A DNA stretch of 64,000 nt from Shewanella metallivivens (GTDB taxonomy: Bacteria; Pseudomonadota; Gammaproteobacteria; Enterobacterales; Shewanellaceae), in the NCBI RefSeq assembly GCF_028750675.1, contig NZ_JAQQPZ010000013.1, positions 1,166,941 through 1,230,940 on the forward strand, written 5' to 3'. The notes beneath the pieces were generated by a model. That model saw only the letters and a program-made list of their open reading frames with translations, did no database searches and was not told the DNA's origin. Both the position numbers and the translations under genes were made by a program. Below are positions 50,862 to 61,298 of the stretch, piece after piece. Position 1 is the stretch's first letter. Each line of letters begins with the position of its first letter.

Positions 50862-51734
50862 CTAAATAATCTCAAGAAACGCGCTAATGATGGGGTCGTT
50901 AGCGCGTTTTTCTTTGCAACAACAGCCCAACTCAAAGGCTGGAATGTCAACCGGTGAAATCAAGGTTTGGATCCGCTCGCGTACCGGACTATTATGGATC
51001 ACCGCATCTGGGCTTATCCCTACACCACAACCTAATGCCACCATCGACACAATCGCTTCCTGACCAGATACTTGTGCGTAAATATTGGGCTTTATACCCA
51101 TTTGTTTAAACCATTGGTCGATTCGTTTTCGGCCTGGGCCGTGGTCCGGCACAATATAGGGCAATTTCTCCCAATCAATGTGGCTTTGATTTACCCATTG
51201 TTGCACTTGGCATTGCATCAATGGGGCGATGACAGAAATAGGCACTTTGTCTATGGGCGTAAAGTGCAAGGTACTTGGAAATACCTCAGGTAAGGCAATA
51301 ATGGCGATATCGGTTCGATTTTTTTGGATTTGGCTCACGGCGTTAGCTGGGTCGCCGGTAGTGAGATGAATATCGACATGCGGGTGGTCGCGTCTAAAGC
51401 GCTCAAGCAAAGACGGTAAATGGCTGTATGCCGCGGTGACCGAACAATACAAATTCAGATTACCACGTAAATATTGCTGGCTAGGGTCAATACGGCTGCG
51501 CAGTTGGCTCCAGTCTGCCAAGGTCTGTTCGGCAAAGCGTTTAAACTCTAATCCTGCATGAGTAATGGTCACGCTGCGGTTATCGCGTTCAAATAATTTA
51601 CTGCCGACTTCATCTTCTAAGCGCTGTAACGCTCGGCTTAGTGTTGATGGGCTGACATGAGATTGCTCAGCTGTTTTGGCAAAATGCAGGCTATCACATA
51701 AGTGCAAATACAATTTTAGAGAGCGAATATCCAT
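50862..51734 (-). CDS. ilvY: IlvY, LysR-type activator of ilvC
   Basis: A 290-residue LysR regulator that closely resembles E. coli IlvY: MDIRSLKLYLHLCDSLHFAKTAEQ, HVSPSTLSRALQRLEDEVG, SVTAAYSHLPSLLERFR, PYIVPDHGPGRKRIDQWF and VSMVALGCGVGISP. It activates ilvC when acetolactate or acetohydroxybutyrate is present. The start is ATG 51734, matching the family; upstream in-frame starts up to 51767 are not needed. Divergent from ilvC, with a palindromic operator between them. Confidence 0.95.
   Translation of the reverse strand: MDIRSLKLYLHLCDSLHFAKTAEQSHVSPSTLSRALQRLEDEVGSKLFERDNRSVTITHAGLEFKRFAEQTLADWSQLRSRIDPSQQYLRGNLNLYCSVTAAYSHLPSLLERFRRDHPHVDIHLTTGDPANAVSQIQKNRTDIAIIALPEVFPSTLHFTPIDKVPISVIAPLMQCQVQQWVNQSHIDWEKLPYIVPDHGPGRKRIDQWFKQMGIKPNIYAQVSGQEAIVSMVALGCGVGISPDAVIHNSPVRERIQTLISPVDIPAFELGCCCKEKRANDPIISAFLEII
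50877..50916 (+). terminator. Plus-strand terminator embedded in ilvY coding end
   Basis: AAACGCGCTAA (50877-50887) and TTAGCGCGTTT (50899-50909) form an 11-bp perfect stem followed by TTCTTT. It reads plus-strand and so would end the transcript of the upstream transporter within the last codons of convergent ilvY. Confidence 0.85.
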
Positions 51735-51774
51735 AAATAGCGTTTCCATAAAGAGGATTAAATTCATCAGAATA

Positions 51775-51801
51775 GTGACGTTGCATATTATGCAACGTCA
51801 C
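51775..51801. promoter_or_regulatory. IlvY operator between ilvY and ilvC
   Basis: A perfect 27-bp palindrome: GTGACGTTGCATA, one T, then its complement. It contains TTGCA/TGCAA like the known E. coli IlvY operators. The centre (51788) lies about 65 bp upstream of the expected ilvC start of transcription, the usual LysR activation position, and 54 bp upstream of ilvY. Confidence 0.88.
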
Positions 51802-51817
51802 ATGCCGAATATATCAT

Positions 51818-51846
51818 TTTAAGCAATGCTGTGGATAGGTTATAGT
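51818..51846 (+). promoter_or_regulatory. Probable ilvC promoter
   Basis: TATAGT at 51841-51846 with a poor -35 (TTTAAG) 17 bp upstream. A weak -35 fits an activator-dependent promoter driven by IlvY. Confidence 0.55.
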
Positions 51847-51922
51847 CAACTCAATCGCAAAGTTTGAGTTTGCATCAAACATAAATTGCGTCCCAAATTT
51901 TACATTTTAAAGGTGGTATCAG

Positions 51923-53404
51923 ATGGCTAACTATTTTAACTCTCTGAATTTACGTCAACAATTAGCTCAATTAGCACAATGCCGCTTCATGGACCGTACT
52001 GAATTCAGTGACGGCTGCGAATATATCAAAGATTGGAACATTGTTATTTTAGGTTGTGGTGCACAAGGCCTTAACCAAGGTTTGAACATGCGTGATTCTG
52101 GCCTAAACATTTCTTTTGCACTTCGTCCAGAAGCCATTACAGAAAAGCGTGCATCTTGGCAAAAAGCGACCGATAACGGCTTTAAAGTGGGTACATTTGA
52201 AGAGCTTGTACCCGCGGCGGATTTAGTGCTTAACCTTACGCCAGACAAGCAACATACCCATGTTGTTAATGCCGTTATGCCATTAATGAAGCAAGGTTCT
52301 ACTCTAGCGTATTCGCACGGTTTCAACATTGTTGAAGAAGGCATGCAAGTGCGTTCAGACATTACTGTCATTATGGTAGCGCCTAAGTGCCCAGCCACAG
52401 AAGTACGTGAAGAATATAAGCGTGGTTTTGGTGTACCAACACTGATTGCCGTTCACCCTGAAAATGATCCAAACGGTGATGGCTTAGCGATTGCTAAAGC
52501 GTATGCAAGTGCAACCGGTGGTGACCGTGCAGGTGTATTGATGTCATCTTTTGTTGCTGAAGTTAAGTCTGACTTAATGGGCGAGCAAACAATCCTATGT
52601 GGTATGTTGCAAACCGGTGCCATTTTAGGGTATGAGAAAATGGTTGCTGACGGTGTTGAGCCTGGTTATGCCGGCAAACTTATTCAGCAAGGTTGGGAAA
52701 CGGTTACCGAAGCACTTAAGCACGGCGGCATCACTAACATGATGGACCGTTTATCAAACCCTGCAAAAATTAAAGCGTTTGATATGGCTGAAGAGTTAAA
52801 AGACATCCTTAAGCCGCTATTTGAAAAGCACATGGATGACATCATCAGCGGTGAGTTCTCTCGCACCATGATGGAAGACTGGGCTAATGATGACGCTAAC
52901 TTATTGCGTTGGAGAGCAGAAACCAACGAAACCGCGTTTGAAAATGCACCAACAACGTCTGAGCATATTGATGAGCAAACGTATTTCGACAAAGGCATTT
53001 TCCTCGTGGCGATGATCAAAGCCGGTGTTGAATTAGCATTTGATACTATGGTTGCAGCAGGTATTGTTGAAGAGTCGGCTTATTATGAGTCACTACATGA
53101 AACCCCGTTAATTGCTAACACGATTGCTCGTAAGCGTTTATATGAAATGAACGTGGTGATTTCAGACACCGCTGAATACGGTTGTTACCTATTCAACCAC
53201 GCTGCGGTACCCATGCTACGTGACTACGTGAATGCTATGTCTTCAGAGTACTTAGGTGCTGGTCTTGCTGACACTTCAAATGGTGTTGATAACCAACGTT
53301 TAATTGAAGTCAATGAGCAAATTCGTCATACAGATGTTGAGTTTATCGGTGCTGAATTACGCGGTTACATGACAGACATGAAGCGTATTGTTGAAGCGGG
53401 CTAA
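51923..53404 (+). CDS. ilvC: Ketol-acid reductoisomerase (class II)
   Basis: Converts acetolactate or acetohydroxybutyrate to the dihydroxy acid with NADPH and magnesium. Its 493 residues make it the long class II form found in gammaproteobacteria. The dinucleotide loop is [19 protein letters not shown], followed by [40 protein letters not shown] lies just before ATG 51923. Regulated by the adjacent IlvY operator. Confidence 0.97.
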   Translation: MANYFNSLNLRQQLAQLAQCRFMDRTEFSDGCEYIKDWNIVILGCGAQGLNQGLNMRDSGLNISFALRPEAITEKRASWQKATDNGFKVGTFEELVPAADLVLNLTPDKQHTHVVNAVMPLMKQGSTLAYSHGFNIVEEGMQVRSDITVIMVAPKCPATEVREEYKRGFGVPTLIAVHPENDPNGDGLAIAKAYASATGGDRAGVLMSSFVAEVKSDLMGEQTILCGMLQTGAILGYEKMVADGVEPGYAGKLIQQGWETVTEALKHGGITNMMDRLSNPAKIKAFDMAEELKDILKPLFEKHMDDIISGEFSRTMMEDWANDDANLLRWRAETNETAFENAPTTSEHIDEQTYFDKGIFLVAMIKAGVELAFDTMVAAGIVEESAYYESLHETPLIANTIARKRLYEMNVVISDTAEYGCYLFNHAAVPMLRDYVNAMSSEYLGAGLADTSNGVDNQRLIEVNEQIRHTDVEFIGAELRGYMTDMKRIVEAG

Positions 53405-53733
53405 GCGTTAAAAAACTGATGTAGTACCTGTTCAGAGATTGGTTGTAAAAAATGTGTAGTCGGACAGGCATCAATAGAAGCAACCCAATAACCATTATTG
53501 GGTAGTGGAAAAACAAATTGTTAGATTGAGTTTAATAATATTTTTAGCGAACTCATTGGTTAAGTTTTTGTTGTTGTTTGCATTGTCTCGGCAGGGAAGC
53601 TGAATTTTTTTTACAAAGACGATTTTTTAGTTGTGTTTGATAAATCTTTTATGGTACTTGTTAGTCATACCGTAACGTTTATTGAACATAAGCGAACGAA
53701 ATAATGTTAAAAACTTAGGATACAGTCTAAAAC
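53405..53733. other. Spacer between ilvC and the ilvL leader
   Basis: It contains a perfect hairpin ACCCAATAA/TTATTGGGT (53483-53503) without a T-run. The rest is AT-rich and must hold the ilvGMDA promoter; no -35/-10 pair is strong enough to mark. Confidence 0.5.
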
Positions 53734-53829
53734 ATGTTAAACCGCGCAGCCATGCTCATTCTCGTGATTATTACCGTAGTGATTATTAAGTCACAGCGGG
53801 GGTGGCGTTTGACAACTAGACTGACCTAA
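53734..53829 (+). CDS. ilvL: ilvGMDA leader peptide IlvL
   Basis: A 31-residue leader peptide: MLNRAAMLILVIITVVIIKS then QRGWRLTTRLT. Residues 8-18 are ten branched-chain residues out of eleven (L, I, L, V, I, I, T, V, V, I, I). Ribosome stalling at these codons would report isoleucine, valine and leucine supply. Followed by an attenuator. Confidence 0.93.
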   Translation: MLNRAAMLILVIITVVIIKSQRGWRLTTRLT

Positions 53830-53878
53830 GAGTCACAAAGATTGCAAAACCCCCGCTCCGAAAGGACCGGGGGTTTTT
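53796..53878 (+). promoter_or_regulatory. ilvGMDA attenuator (antiterminator and terminator)
   Basis: The terminator pairs AAAACCCCCG (53846-53855) with CGGGGGTTTT (53868-53877) and is followed by T's. Its left arm CCCCCGC (53850-53856) can instead pair with GCGGGGG (53796-53802), which lies inside the leader reading frame just past the Ile/Val codons. Stalling at those codons would favour the second pairing and read-through. Confidence 0.9.
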
Positions 53879-53961
53879 AGTTTCTAGGCTTAAGTAAAAA
53901 ATCAGCACCCAGATATCACATCAGTAGAGCAAGCAAACATTGACGAAGTAGAGATAAAAAT

Positions 53962-55647
53962 ATGGAAGCAGGACAAAAAATGCGCGGCGCGGATGCAGTC
54001 ATCAAAGTGCTAGCAGCGCACGGTGTTACCACAGTGTTTGGTTATCCTGGCGGAGCCATTATGCCCATTTACGATGCGCTTTATGGTAGCCCTGTTGAGC
54101 ATCTACTCAGCCGCCACGAGCAAGGTGCGGCATTTGCTGCTGTAGGTTATGCTCGAGCCAGTGGTAAAACCGGTGTTTGTTTTGCAACATCAGGGCCTGG
54201 GGCAACCAATTTAGTCACCTCGTTAGCCGATGCCTTGCTTGATTCTGTTCCCTTAGTTGCCATCACTGGCCAGGTGTCTACAGCGGTGATTGGCACTGAT
54301 GCCTTTCAAGAAATTGATGTACTTGGTATGTCACTGTCCTGTACTAAACACAGTTTTATGGTTACCGACATCAATGAGTTAATCCCAACATTGTATCGCG
54401 CTTTTGAAGTTGCCGCAGAAGGAAGACCAGGTCCTGTATTGGTTGATATCCCCAAAGATATTCAAATCGCTGAGCTTGAGTACAAAACCCCATTGCAAAG
54501 TGTCGCAGATGAACCTCACGCAACACAAACCGAGCTAGACGCTGCCATCGAGTTGCTTACTCAGGCGGCAAAGCCGATGTTATATGTTGGCGGTGGTGTC
54601 GGTATGGCGGGCGCGGTATCTCATTTACGTGAGTTTATTGATGTCACAGGTATTCCGTCAGTTGCCACGTTAAAGGGCTTAGGCAGTATTTCCCATGGCA
54701 CTAAAGGCTATTTAGGCATGTTGGGTATGCACGGCGGTAAAGGGGCTAATCTCGCTGTGCAAGAGTGTGATTTATTAATCGTCGTCGGAGCACGTTTTGA
54801 TGACCGAGTCACTGGGCGGTTAGCCAGCTTTGCCAGTAACGCCAAAGTGTTACATCTAGATATCGATGCTGCTGAGTTAGGTAAGTTACGCCAAGCCGAA
54901 GTGGCTATCGCCGCGGATTTACGCCAAGTTTTACCGGCATTAACGGCTGCGGTAAAAGGGAAAGTCGCCATTAATCAATGGCAGGCAGAAGTTGACGCAT
55001 TAGCGCGTCAACACCAATGGAATTATCAACATCCAGGTGAGCTGATATACGCGCCAGCCATGTTACGTCGTTTAGCCAACAAATTACCAGAAGACAGTGT
55101 TGTTGCATGCGATGTGGGGCAGCACCAAATGTGGGTGGCCCAGCATATGTGGTTTCGTCGCCCTGAAGATCATTTGTCTAGTGCTGGCCTTGGCACTATG
55201 GGGTTTGGTTTACCCGCAGCCATTGGTGCTCAAGTGGCTCGCCCAGATGCCACAGTGGTCACAGTCTCTGGCGATGGGTCATTTATGATGAATGTCCAAG
55301 AGTTGACGACCATTAAACGCCGTAAACTGCCAGTTAAAATTTTACTCATAGACAATCAAAAGCTCGGCATGGTCAAGCAATGGCAGCAACTGTTTTTTGA
55401 AGAGCGCTACAGCGAGACTGATTTGTCTGATAACCCTAACTTTGTATTAATGGCGTCGGCTTTTGATATTCCAGGCCGCACTATTAATCATGCTGATCAA
55501 GTAGAGCAAGCATTAGATGAAATGCTTAACAGCAGCGGCCCTTACATGCTGCACGTCGCGATTGATGACGCCTTTAATGTATGGCCGTTAGTCCCACCCG
55601 GAGCCAGTAACAGCGACATGATGGATCAAATGGAGAAGCAAACATGA
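53962..55647 (+). CDS. ilvG: Acetolactate synthase II large subunit
   Basis: Thiamine-diphosphate enzyme (561 residues) forming acetolactate or acetohydroxybutyrate. It has [19 protein letters not shown], the catalytic glutamate in [19 protein letters not shown], and the ThDP motif [17 protein letters not shown]...[14 protein letters not shown]. The frame is intact; the E. coli K-12 copy is inactivated by a frameshift, so this is a working valine-pathway gene. Overlaps ilvM by four bases. Confidence 0.96.
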   Translation: MEAGQKMRGADAVIKVLAAHGVTTVFGYPGGAIMPIYDALYGSPVEHLLSRHEQGAAFAAVGYARASGKTGVCFATSGPGATNLVTSLADALLDSVPLVAITGQVSTAVIGTDAFQEIDVLGMSLSCTKHSFMVTDINELIPTLYRAFEVAAEGRPGPVLVDIPKDIQIAELEYKTPLQSVADEPHATQTELDAAIELLTQAAKPMLYVGGGVGMAGAVSHLREFIDVTGIPSVATLKGLGSISHGTKGYLGMLGMHGGKGANLAVQECDLLIVVGARFDDRVTGRLASFASNAKVLHLDIDAAELGKLRQAEVAIAADLRQVLPALTAAVKGKVAINQWQAEVDALARQHQWNYQHPGELIYAPAMLRRLANKLPEDSVVACDVGQHQMWVAQHMWFRRPEDHLSSAGLGTMGFGLPAAIGAQVARPDATVVTVSGDGSFMMNVQELTTIKRRKLPVKILLIDNQKLGMVKQWQQLFFEERYSETDLSDNPNFVLMASAFDIPGRTINHADQVEQALDEMLNSSGPYMLHVAIDDAFNVWPLVPPGASNSDMMDQMEKQT

Positions 55648-55901
55648 TGCATAATCTTGAAATAACCGTTCAACAACGTCCAGAAGTGCTAGAGCGTGTA
55701 TTGCGTGTTACTCGCCACCGTGGATTTAAAGTCACCCAAATGCAGATGCGCATCAATGACGATGCTAGTATGGCTGTAGAGTTATGGGTTGAGGCTGAAC
55801 GTGCAATCGAACTGTTAAGCAACCAGCTCACTAAATTAATTGATGTCACCCAATGTAAAGTGATGCCAGCGGTGTCTCTTGGGCAAGCAGCAAACAGTTA
55901 A
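55644..55901 (+). CDS. ilvM: Acetolactate synthase II small subunit
   Basis: An 85-residue ACT-domain regulatory subunit: [33 protein letters not shown] in parts. It pairs with IlvG and is needed for full activity. It overlaps ilvG by ATGA and precedes ilvD by 78 bp. Confidence 0.94.
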   Translation: MMHNLEITVQQRPEVLERVLRVTRHRGFKVTQMQMRINDDASMAVELWVEAERAIELLSNQLTKLIDVTQCKVMPAVSLGQAANS

Positions 55902-55979
55902 GCCTATATTATTACCAATTAAATGCGTGACTTGTGATAACACAGGTAACCCGCACCACATTACACAAGGATATTTGCA

Positions 55980-57839
55980 ATGCCAAAATTACGTTCAGCA
56001 ACCAGTACCGAAGGCCGCAACATGGCAGGTGCCCGCGCACTATGGCGTGCGACGGGGGTAAAAGAAACCGATTTTGGTAAGCCAATTATTGCGATTGCCA
56101 ACTCATTTACTCAATTTGTACCAGGGCATGTGCATTTAAAAGACATGGGTGCACTTGTTGCTAGCGCGATTGAAGAAGTCGGCGGTATTGCCAAAGAATT
56201 TAACACCATTGCAGTAGACGACGGCATTGCCATGGGGCATGGCGGTATGTTGTATAGCTTGCCATCGCGTGAGCTGATTGCAGACAGTGTCGAATACATG
56301 GTCAATGCGCATTGTGCTGATGCATTAGTGTGTATTTCAAATTGCGACAAAATCACCCCTGGCATGTTAATGGCCGCACTGCGATTAAATATTCCGGTCA
56401 TTTTTGTGTCTGGCGGACCAATGGAAGCTGGTAAAACCAAGCTGTCTGACAAGTTAATTAAACTTGATTTAGTGGATGCTATGGTGGCGGGCGCTGATAC
56501 TAATGTTAGCGATGAAGACAGCAAACAAATTGAACGAAGCGCTTGTCCAACGTGTGGCTCTTGTTCTGGTATGTTTACTGCTAACTCGATGAACTGTTTA
56601 ACAGAAGCCTTAGGATTGTCATTACCCGGTAATGGGTCAATGTTGGCGACTCACGCCGATCGCCGCGAATTGTTTTTAGAAGCTGGTCGTCGCGTCATGA
56701 AGTTGGCTGAGCGCTATTATAAGTACGATGACGAAAATGTATTACCGCGTAATATTGCATCATTTAAAGCATTTGAAAATGCCACCGCTTTAGATATCGC
56801 CATGGGCGGCTCGTCTAACACGGTATTACATTTATTAGCCGCAGCCCAAGAAGCTGAATTAGCCTTTGATATGACTGATATTGATCGTATGTCGCGTCTT
56901 GTTCCGCACCTATGTAAGGTTGCACCATCAACCCCTAAATACCATATGGAAGATGTACACCGTGCTGGTGGTGTGATGGGTATTTTGGGTGAGTTAGACA
57001 GAGCAGGCTTATTGCATAACGACGTACCACACGTGGCAGCAGATAACGGCGGCGACTTGAAATCTGTGTTAGCTAAGTACGATCTAAAGCAAACCAACGA
57101 CCCAGAAGTGATTCGTTTTTATAGTGCAGGCCCAGCAGGGATTCCGACCACTAAAGCTTTTAGTCAAGATTGCCGTTGGGACAGTGTTGATGATGACCGT
57201 GAAAATGGCTGTATCCGCGCACGTGAATTTGCGTTTAGTCAAGAAGGCGGCTTGGCAGTACTTGCGGGTAATGTGGCAACGGATGGTTGTATTGTTAAAA
57301 CCGCTGGTGTTGACGAGTCAAACTTAATGTTTGTCGGGAGCGCTCGGGTTTATGAAAGCCAGGATGATGCCGTAGCCGGTATTCTTGGTGGTGAAGTTGT
57401 TGCGGGTGACGTGGTGGTGATTCGTTACGAAGGTCCTAAAGGCGGCCCAGGTATGCAAGAAATGTTATACCCGACCACATACCTTAAATCACGTGGCTTA
57501 GGCACTCAGTGTGCGCTGATCACTGATGGCCGTTTCTCTGGTGGTACATCGGGTTTATCAATTGGCCATATTTCACCAGAAGCCGCATCCGGTGGTGCCA
57601 TAGCATTGATTGAAAATGGTGACCAAATTGCCATTGATATTCCAAAGCGAAGCATTCAATTGAATGTGAGTGACGATGAATTAACTCGTCGCCGTGACGC
57701 AATGAACGCTAAAGGCCCATTGGGTTGGAAGCCTGTAGCTCGTGAGCGTTATGTCTCTTTAGCGTTAAAAGCTTACGCGCTGTTAGCGACCAGTGCAGAT
57801 AAAGGTGCAGTACGCGATCGCACCAAACTGGAGGGGTAG
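55980..57839 (+). CDS. ilvD: Dihydroxy-acid dehydratase
   Basis: An iron-sulphur dehydratase of 619 residues making the 2-keto acids of valine and isoleucine. Cluster cysteines lie in [11 protein letters not shown] and [38 protein letters not shown] is near the C terminus. Part of ilvGMDA; ilvA starts one base after its stop. Confidence 0.97.
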   Translation: MPKLRSATSTEGRNMAGARALWRATGVKETDFGKPIIAIANSFTQFVPGHVHLKDMGALVASAIEEVGGIAKEFNTIAVDDGIAMGHGGMLYSLPSRELIADSVEYMVNAHCADALVCISNCDKITPGMLMAALRLNIPVIFVSGGPMEAGKTKLSDKLIKLDLVDAMVAGADTNVSDEDSKQIERSACPTCGSCSGMFTANSMNCLTEALGLSLPGNGSMLATHADRRELFLEAGRRVMKLAERYYKYDDENVLPRNIASFKAFENATALDIAMGGSSNTVLHLLAAAQEAELAFDMTDIDRMSRLVPHLCKVAPSTPKYHMEDVHRAGGVMGILGELDRAGLLHNDVPHVAADNGGDLKSVLAKYDLKQTNDPEVIRFYSAGPAGIPTTKAFSQDCRWDSVDDDRENGCIRAREFAFSQEGGLAVLAGNVATDGCIVKTAGVDESNLMFVGSARVYESQDDAVAGILGGEVVAGDVVVIRYEGPKGGPGMQEMLYPTTYLKSRGLGTQCALITDGRFSGGTSGLSIGHISPEAASGGAIALIENGDQIAIDIPKRSIQLNVSDDELTRRRDAMNAKGPLGWKPVARERYVSLALKAYALLATSADKGAVRDRTKLEG

Positions 57840-57840
57840 C

Positions 57841-59409
57841 ATGTTGGCTTTGGCGTCTCAAACTCAATTAGATCTAGCGCATTATTATTTGCAGAAAATT
57901 TTGCTGTCATCTGTATACGATGTCGCTAAAGTGACGCCACTGTCGAGCATGAATAAGTTATCAGCTCGCTTTGGTTGTCAGGTGTACTTAAAGCGTGAAG
58001 ATATGCAGCCTGTGCATTCATTTAAGTTACGTGGTGCTTACAACCGTATTGCTGCGCTAACTCAAGATGAATGTGATAAAGGCGTGGTGTGTGCCTCGGC
58101 GGGTAACCATGCACAGGGCGTCGCTATGTCGGCGGCAAGTCGTGGCATTAATGCAGTGATTGTCATGCCTAGTACCACACCAGACATTAAAATTGATGCG
58201 GTGCGTCGACTTGGCGGCAACGTGGTGTTGCATGGCCAAGCATTTGATCAAGCAAATGACTATGCGAAAAACTTATCGGCAACTGAAGGGCGTGTGTATA
58301 TCGCGCCATTTGATGACGAGGCCGTTATCGCCGGTCAAGGCACCATTGCTCAAGAAATGGTACAGCAACAGCGTGATATTGAAGTGGTCTTTGTGCCCGT
58401 GGGCGGTGGCGGTTTAATTGCGGGGATAGCTGCGTATTACAAAGCCGTTATGCCACAAGTCAAAATTATTGGTGTTGAACCAGAAGATGCTGCGTGTTTA
58501 AAAGCCGCATTAGAAGCCGATGAACCTGTAACGTTAGCTCAAGTCGGTTTATTTGCCGACGGCGTCGCGGTTAAGCGTATCGGCACAGAACCTTTTAGGC
58601 TGGCACGTGAATACGTTGACCATGTGGTTACAGTGACCTCGGATGAAATTTGCGCTGCAGTTAAAGATATTTTCGAAGACACCCGTGCTATTGCTGAGCC
58701 TGCTGGCGCATTATCAATTGCGGGTCTTAAAAAGTATATGGCATTACAGGGCGACAGTAGCGACGCGCCTAAAAAAGCCGCAGCCATATTAAGTGGAGCC
58801 AATGTTAACTTTCATAGTCTTCGCTATGTGTCAGAGCGTTGTGAACTTGGCGAGCAGAAAGAAGCGGTATTAGCGGTTAAAGTACCTGAAAAACCTGGCA
58901 GCTTTTTACGCTTTTGTGAGCTACTTGAAAAACGGCCAATGACCGAATTTAACTACCGTTTTAGCAGTCGAGAAGTGGCGGTGGTGTTTGCCGGCATTCG
59001 TTTAACGGGTGGTCAAGCAGAGCTTGCAGAGATTATTGCTAACCTCGAGTTAGAAGGTTTTGACGTTCAAGATTTATCTCAAGATGAAACCGCTAAGCTG
59101 CATGTACGCTATATGGTCGGTGGTCATCCTCTTGAGCCGTTAGAAGAACGCTTATTTAGCTTTGAGTTTCCTGAACATCCTGGCGCTTTATTGAAGTTTT
59201 TAACGACCTTACAAAGTAAATGGAATATCAGTTTGTTCCATTATCGTAACCATGGGGCTGCGTTCGGTCGTGTATTAGCTGGGTTTGAAGTGCCAGCAAA
59301 CGATGATGATGCTTTTGCACAGTTTTTAACGGATTTAGGGTTTGTCTATCAAGAAGAAACTCACAGCCCTGCTTACCAGTTATTTTTGAACAGTCCTAAA
59401 GCGGAGTAA
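57841..59409 (+). CDS. ilvA: Threonine dehydratase, biosynthetic (deaminase)
   Basis: A PLP enzyme of 522 residues converting threonine to 2-oxobutyrate, the committed step to isoleucine. The PLP lysine is in HSFKLRGAYNR and the phosphate loop is VGGGGLIAG. Two ACT-like domains follow (about residues 330-410 and 425-515), where isoleucine inhibits and valine activates. ATG 57841 is used, adjacent to ilvD; the frame from 57793 lies inside ilvD. Confidence 0.97.
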   Translation: MLALASQTQLDLAHYYLQKILLSSVYDVAKVTPLSSMNKLSARFGCQVYLKREDMQPVHSFKLRGAYNRIAALTQDECDKGVVCASAGNHAQGVAMSAASRGINAVIVMPSTTPDIKIDAVRRLGGNVVLHGQAFDQANDYAKNLSATEGRVYIAPFDDEAVIAGQGTIAQEMVQQQRDIEVVFVPVGGGGLIAGIAAYYKAVMPQVKIIGVEPEDAACLKAALEADEPVTLAQVGLFADGVAVKRIGTEPFRLAREYVDHVVTVTSDEICAAVKDIFEDTRAIAEPAGALSIAGLKKYMALQGDSSDAPKKAAAILSGANVNFHSLRYVSERCELGEQKEAVLAVKVPEKPGSFLRFCELLEKRPMTEFNYRFSSREVAVVFAGIRLTGGQAELAEIIANLELEGFDVQDLSQDETAKLHVRYMVGGHPLEPLEERLFSFEFPEHPGALLKFLTTLQSKWNISLFHYRNHGAAFGRVLAGFEVPANDDDAFAQFLTDLGFVYQEETHSPAYQLFLNSPKAE

Positions 59410-59471
59410 GAACAATAAGTTCAAAGCCAATAAAGCGTGAACGGCCAATATATTGTTGAACTTTAAATATT

Positions 59472-59507
59472 TATCACATTGAGGTGATTTAACACCTCAA
59501 TGTGATA
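59472..59507. repeat. 15-bp perfect inverted repeat after ilvA
   Basis: TATCACATTGAGGTG at 59472-59486 and its complement at 59493-59507 around ATTTAA. No T-run follows on either strand, so it may be a 3' RNA stem that protects the ilv mRNA, or a protein-binding site, more than a classical terminator. The rest of the 271-bp spacer before the next gene shows nothing else certain. Confidence 0.8.
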
Positions 59508-59680
59508 TTGTCTGTGCACCAAAAACGAAAATATATTCGTAGGTGATTACCAATACCACCAAGGTGTGATGCCGTAGTGGCGTTATATCATTGTGATGGA
59601 TTGCTTATATGTAGGGTAAATTTTTCCATGCGCTTGTTGCAATGCACAGGCGCATACGACCTCATTTTAAGGAGACATTG

Positions 59681-60817
59681 ATGTTACCCGTGCCAACTAT
59701 TCCAGCTTTTATGCCACCGCGCCGTACCCTAATGGGCCCTGGCCCATCTGATGTTTATCCAGAAGTGCTTGCCGCGCAATCTCGTCCTACCATTGGTCAT
59801 TTAGACCCGCTGTTTGTTGGCATGATGGATGAGCTAAAAAGCCTGATTCAATACGCCTTTCAAACCAAAAATGAAATGACCTTAGCAGTATCCGCACCCG
59901 GTAGTGCCGGTATGGAAACCTGTTTTGTTAATTTGGTTGAGCCTGGCGAAAAGGTTATTGTGTGCCGCAACGGTGTGTTCGGTGAACGTATGCGCCAAAA
60001 TGTTGAACGTGTTGGTGGTGTTGCCGTAGTGGTCGACAATGAATGGGGCGAGCCTGTGTGCCCTGATAAAGTTGAAGCTGCACTTGTGGCAAACCCCGAT
60101 GCCAAGTTTTTAGCGTTTGTGCATGCAGAAACCTCTACCGGGGCCTTATCTGATGCCAAAACCTTATGTACGTTAGCGCAACTTCACGACTGTATTAGCA
60201 TTGTTGATGCGGTGACGTCATTAGGTGGTGTTGAGCTACTGGTAGATGAGTGGGGTATTGATGCGATTTATTCTGGTAGCCAAAAATGCCTTTCATGCGT
60301 GCCGGGTTTATCGCCAGTGTCTTTCTCGCCAAAAGCTGTTGCTAAGCTTAAAGCGCGTACCACGCCGGTACAAAGCTGGTTTTTAGATCAAACGTTGGTG
60401 ATGGGCTATTGGGGTAATCAAAGTGGTGCTAAACGTAGTTATCACCATACAGCTCCGGTTAATGCACTTTATGCACTGCATGAATCATTGCGGTTACTGG
60501 CCAATGAAGGTTTAGAAAATGCCTGGGCAAGACACCGTAAAATGCACTTATTATTACGTGATGGCTTAACCCAGCTAGGGCTTACATTTGTGGTAGACGA
60601 AGCGTCAAGATTGCCACAATTAAATGCTGTGTATATTCCTCAAGGTGTTGATGATGCTGCAGTGCGTAAACATTTGCTAGAAGAGTATAACCTTGAGATA
60701 GGTGCTGGCTTAGGAGCATTAGCTGGTAAAGCATGGCGTATCGGCTTAATGGGCTTTGGTGCTCGCCGTGAAAACGTGGCTTTGTGCTTGCGGGCTTTAC
60801 AAGAGTCGCTAAGTTAA
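59681..60817 (+). CDS. Class V aminotransferase (alanine-glyoxylate/serine-pyruvate type)
   Basis: A 378-residue PLP enzyme of fold type I, class V. It has RRTLMGPGPSDVYPEVLAA, HAETSTGALSD, the aspartate in SIVDAVTSLGG and the PLP lysine in SGSQKCLSCVPGLSP. Likely substrates are alanine or serine with glyoxylate or pyruvate. It follows ilvA but by 271 bp, so probably has its own transcription; AAGGAGA lies just upstream of ATG 59681. Confidence 0.9.
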   Translation: MLPVPTIPAFMPPRRTLMGPGPSDVYPEVLAAQSRPTIGHLDPLFVGMMDELKSLIQYAFQTKNEMTLAVSAPGSAGMETCFVNLVEPGEKVIVCRNGVFGERMRQNVERVGGVAVVVDNEWGEPVCPDKVEAALVANPDAKFLAFVHAETSTGALSDAKTLCTLAQLHDCISIVDAVTSLGGVELLVDEWGIDAIYSGSQKCLSCVPGLSPVSFSPKAVAKLKARTTPVQSWFLDQTLVMGYWGNQSGAKRSYHHTAPVNALYALHESLRLLANEGLENAWARHRKMHLLLRDGLTQLGLTFVVDEASRLPQLNAVYIPQGVDDAAVRKHLLEEYNLEIGAGLGALAGKAWRIGLMGFGARRENVALCLRALQESLS

Positions 60818-60840
60818 TTCGTTATAATAGTGGTTTACCG

Positions 60841-60890
60841 ATTCAAAAAATGACGCTACTGGCTACTGAGCGTCATTTTTTATTGAATAA
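60841..60890. terminator. Bidirectional terminator between the aminotransferase and ubiK
   Basis: AAAAAATGACGCT and AGCGTCATTTTTT form a 13-bp stem with ACTGGCTACTG as loop. T-runs exist on both strands. Confidence 0.93.
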
Positions 60891-60908
60891 TGGGTTTGTT
60901 GAACGCGA

Positions 60909-61157
60909 TTATTCAGCGAGCTTTTTTTCAATCTCGTTAACTTGTGCTTGCAATGCTTCGAGCTTTTCACGGGTTTTAAGCAACACATGTTGCTGCACTT
61001 CAAATTCTTCGCGCGATACCACGTCAAGTTTCATCAGTTGGTTTTGTAATACTTGCTTACTGCGCTCTTCAAACTCGCCAGCAAATTGCTTTACACCGCT
61101 TGGTAAGTTGTCACTCAGTTGTTTTGCCAGTTCTTCAATTTTCTTTGGATTTATCAT
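60909..61157 (-). CDS. ubiK: Ubiquinone biosynthesis accessory factor UbiK (YqiC)
   Basis: An 82-residue protein: MINPKKIEELAKQLSDNLP start, amphipathic N-terminal half and C-terminal coiled coil (LLKTREKLEALQAQVNEIEKKLAE). UbiK associates with UbiJ and the aerobic ubiquinone synthesis complex. The second of two consecutive ATGs is used because family members start MIDPKKIE. Divergent from rep. Confidence 0.93.
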   Translation of the reverse strand: MINPKKIEELAKQLSDNLPSGVKQFAGEFEERSKQVLQNQLMKLDVVSREEFEVQQHVLLKTREKLEALQAQVNEIEKKLAE

Positions 61158-61298
61158 CATGATCCCCTACTGATATATTGATCTAATTGTAACCGAGGTG
61201 AACGTTTTTCCAAAACCTAACTGTAATTTTTCGTTAATTGTCATCGGTGATTCTGCTATGATCCGCCTTCGTTTACGTTTAGTAAGGTAGTGTGATTA

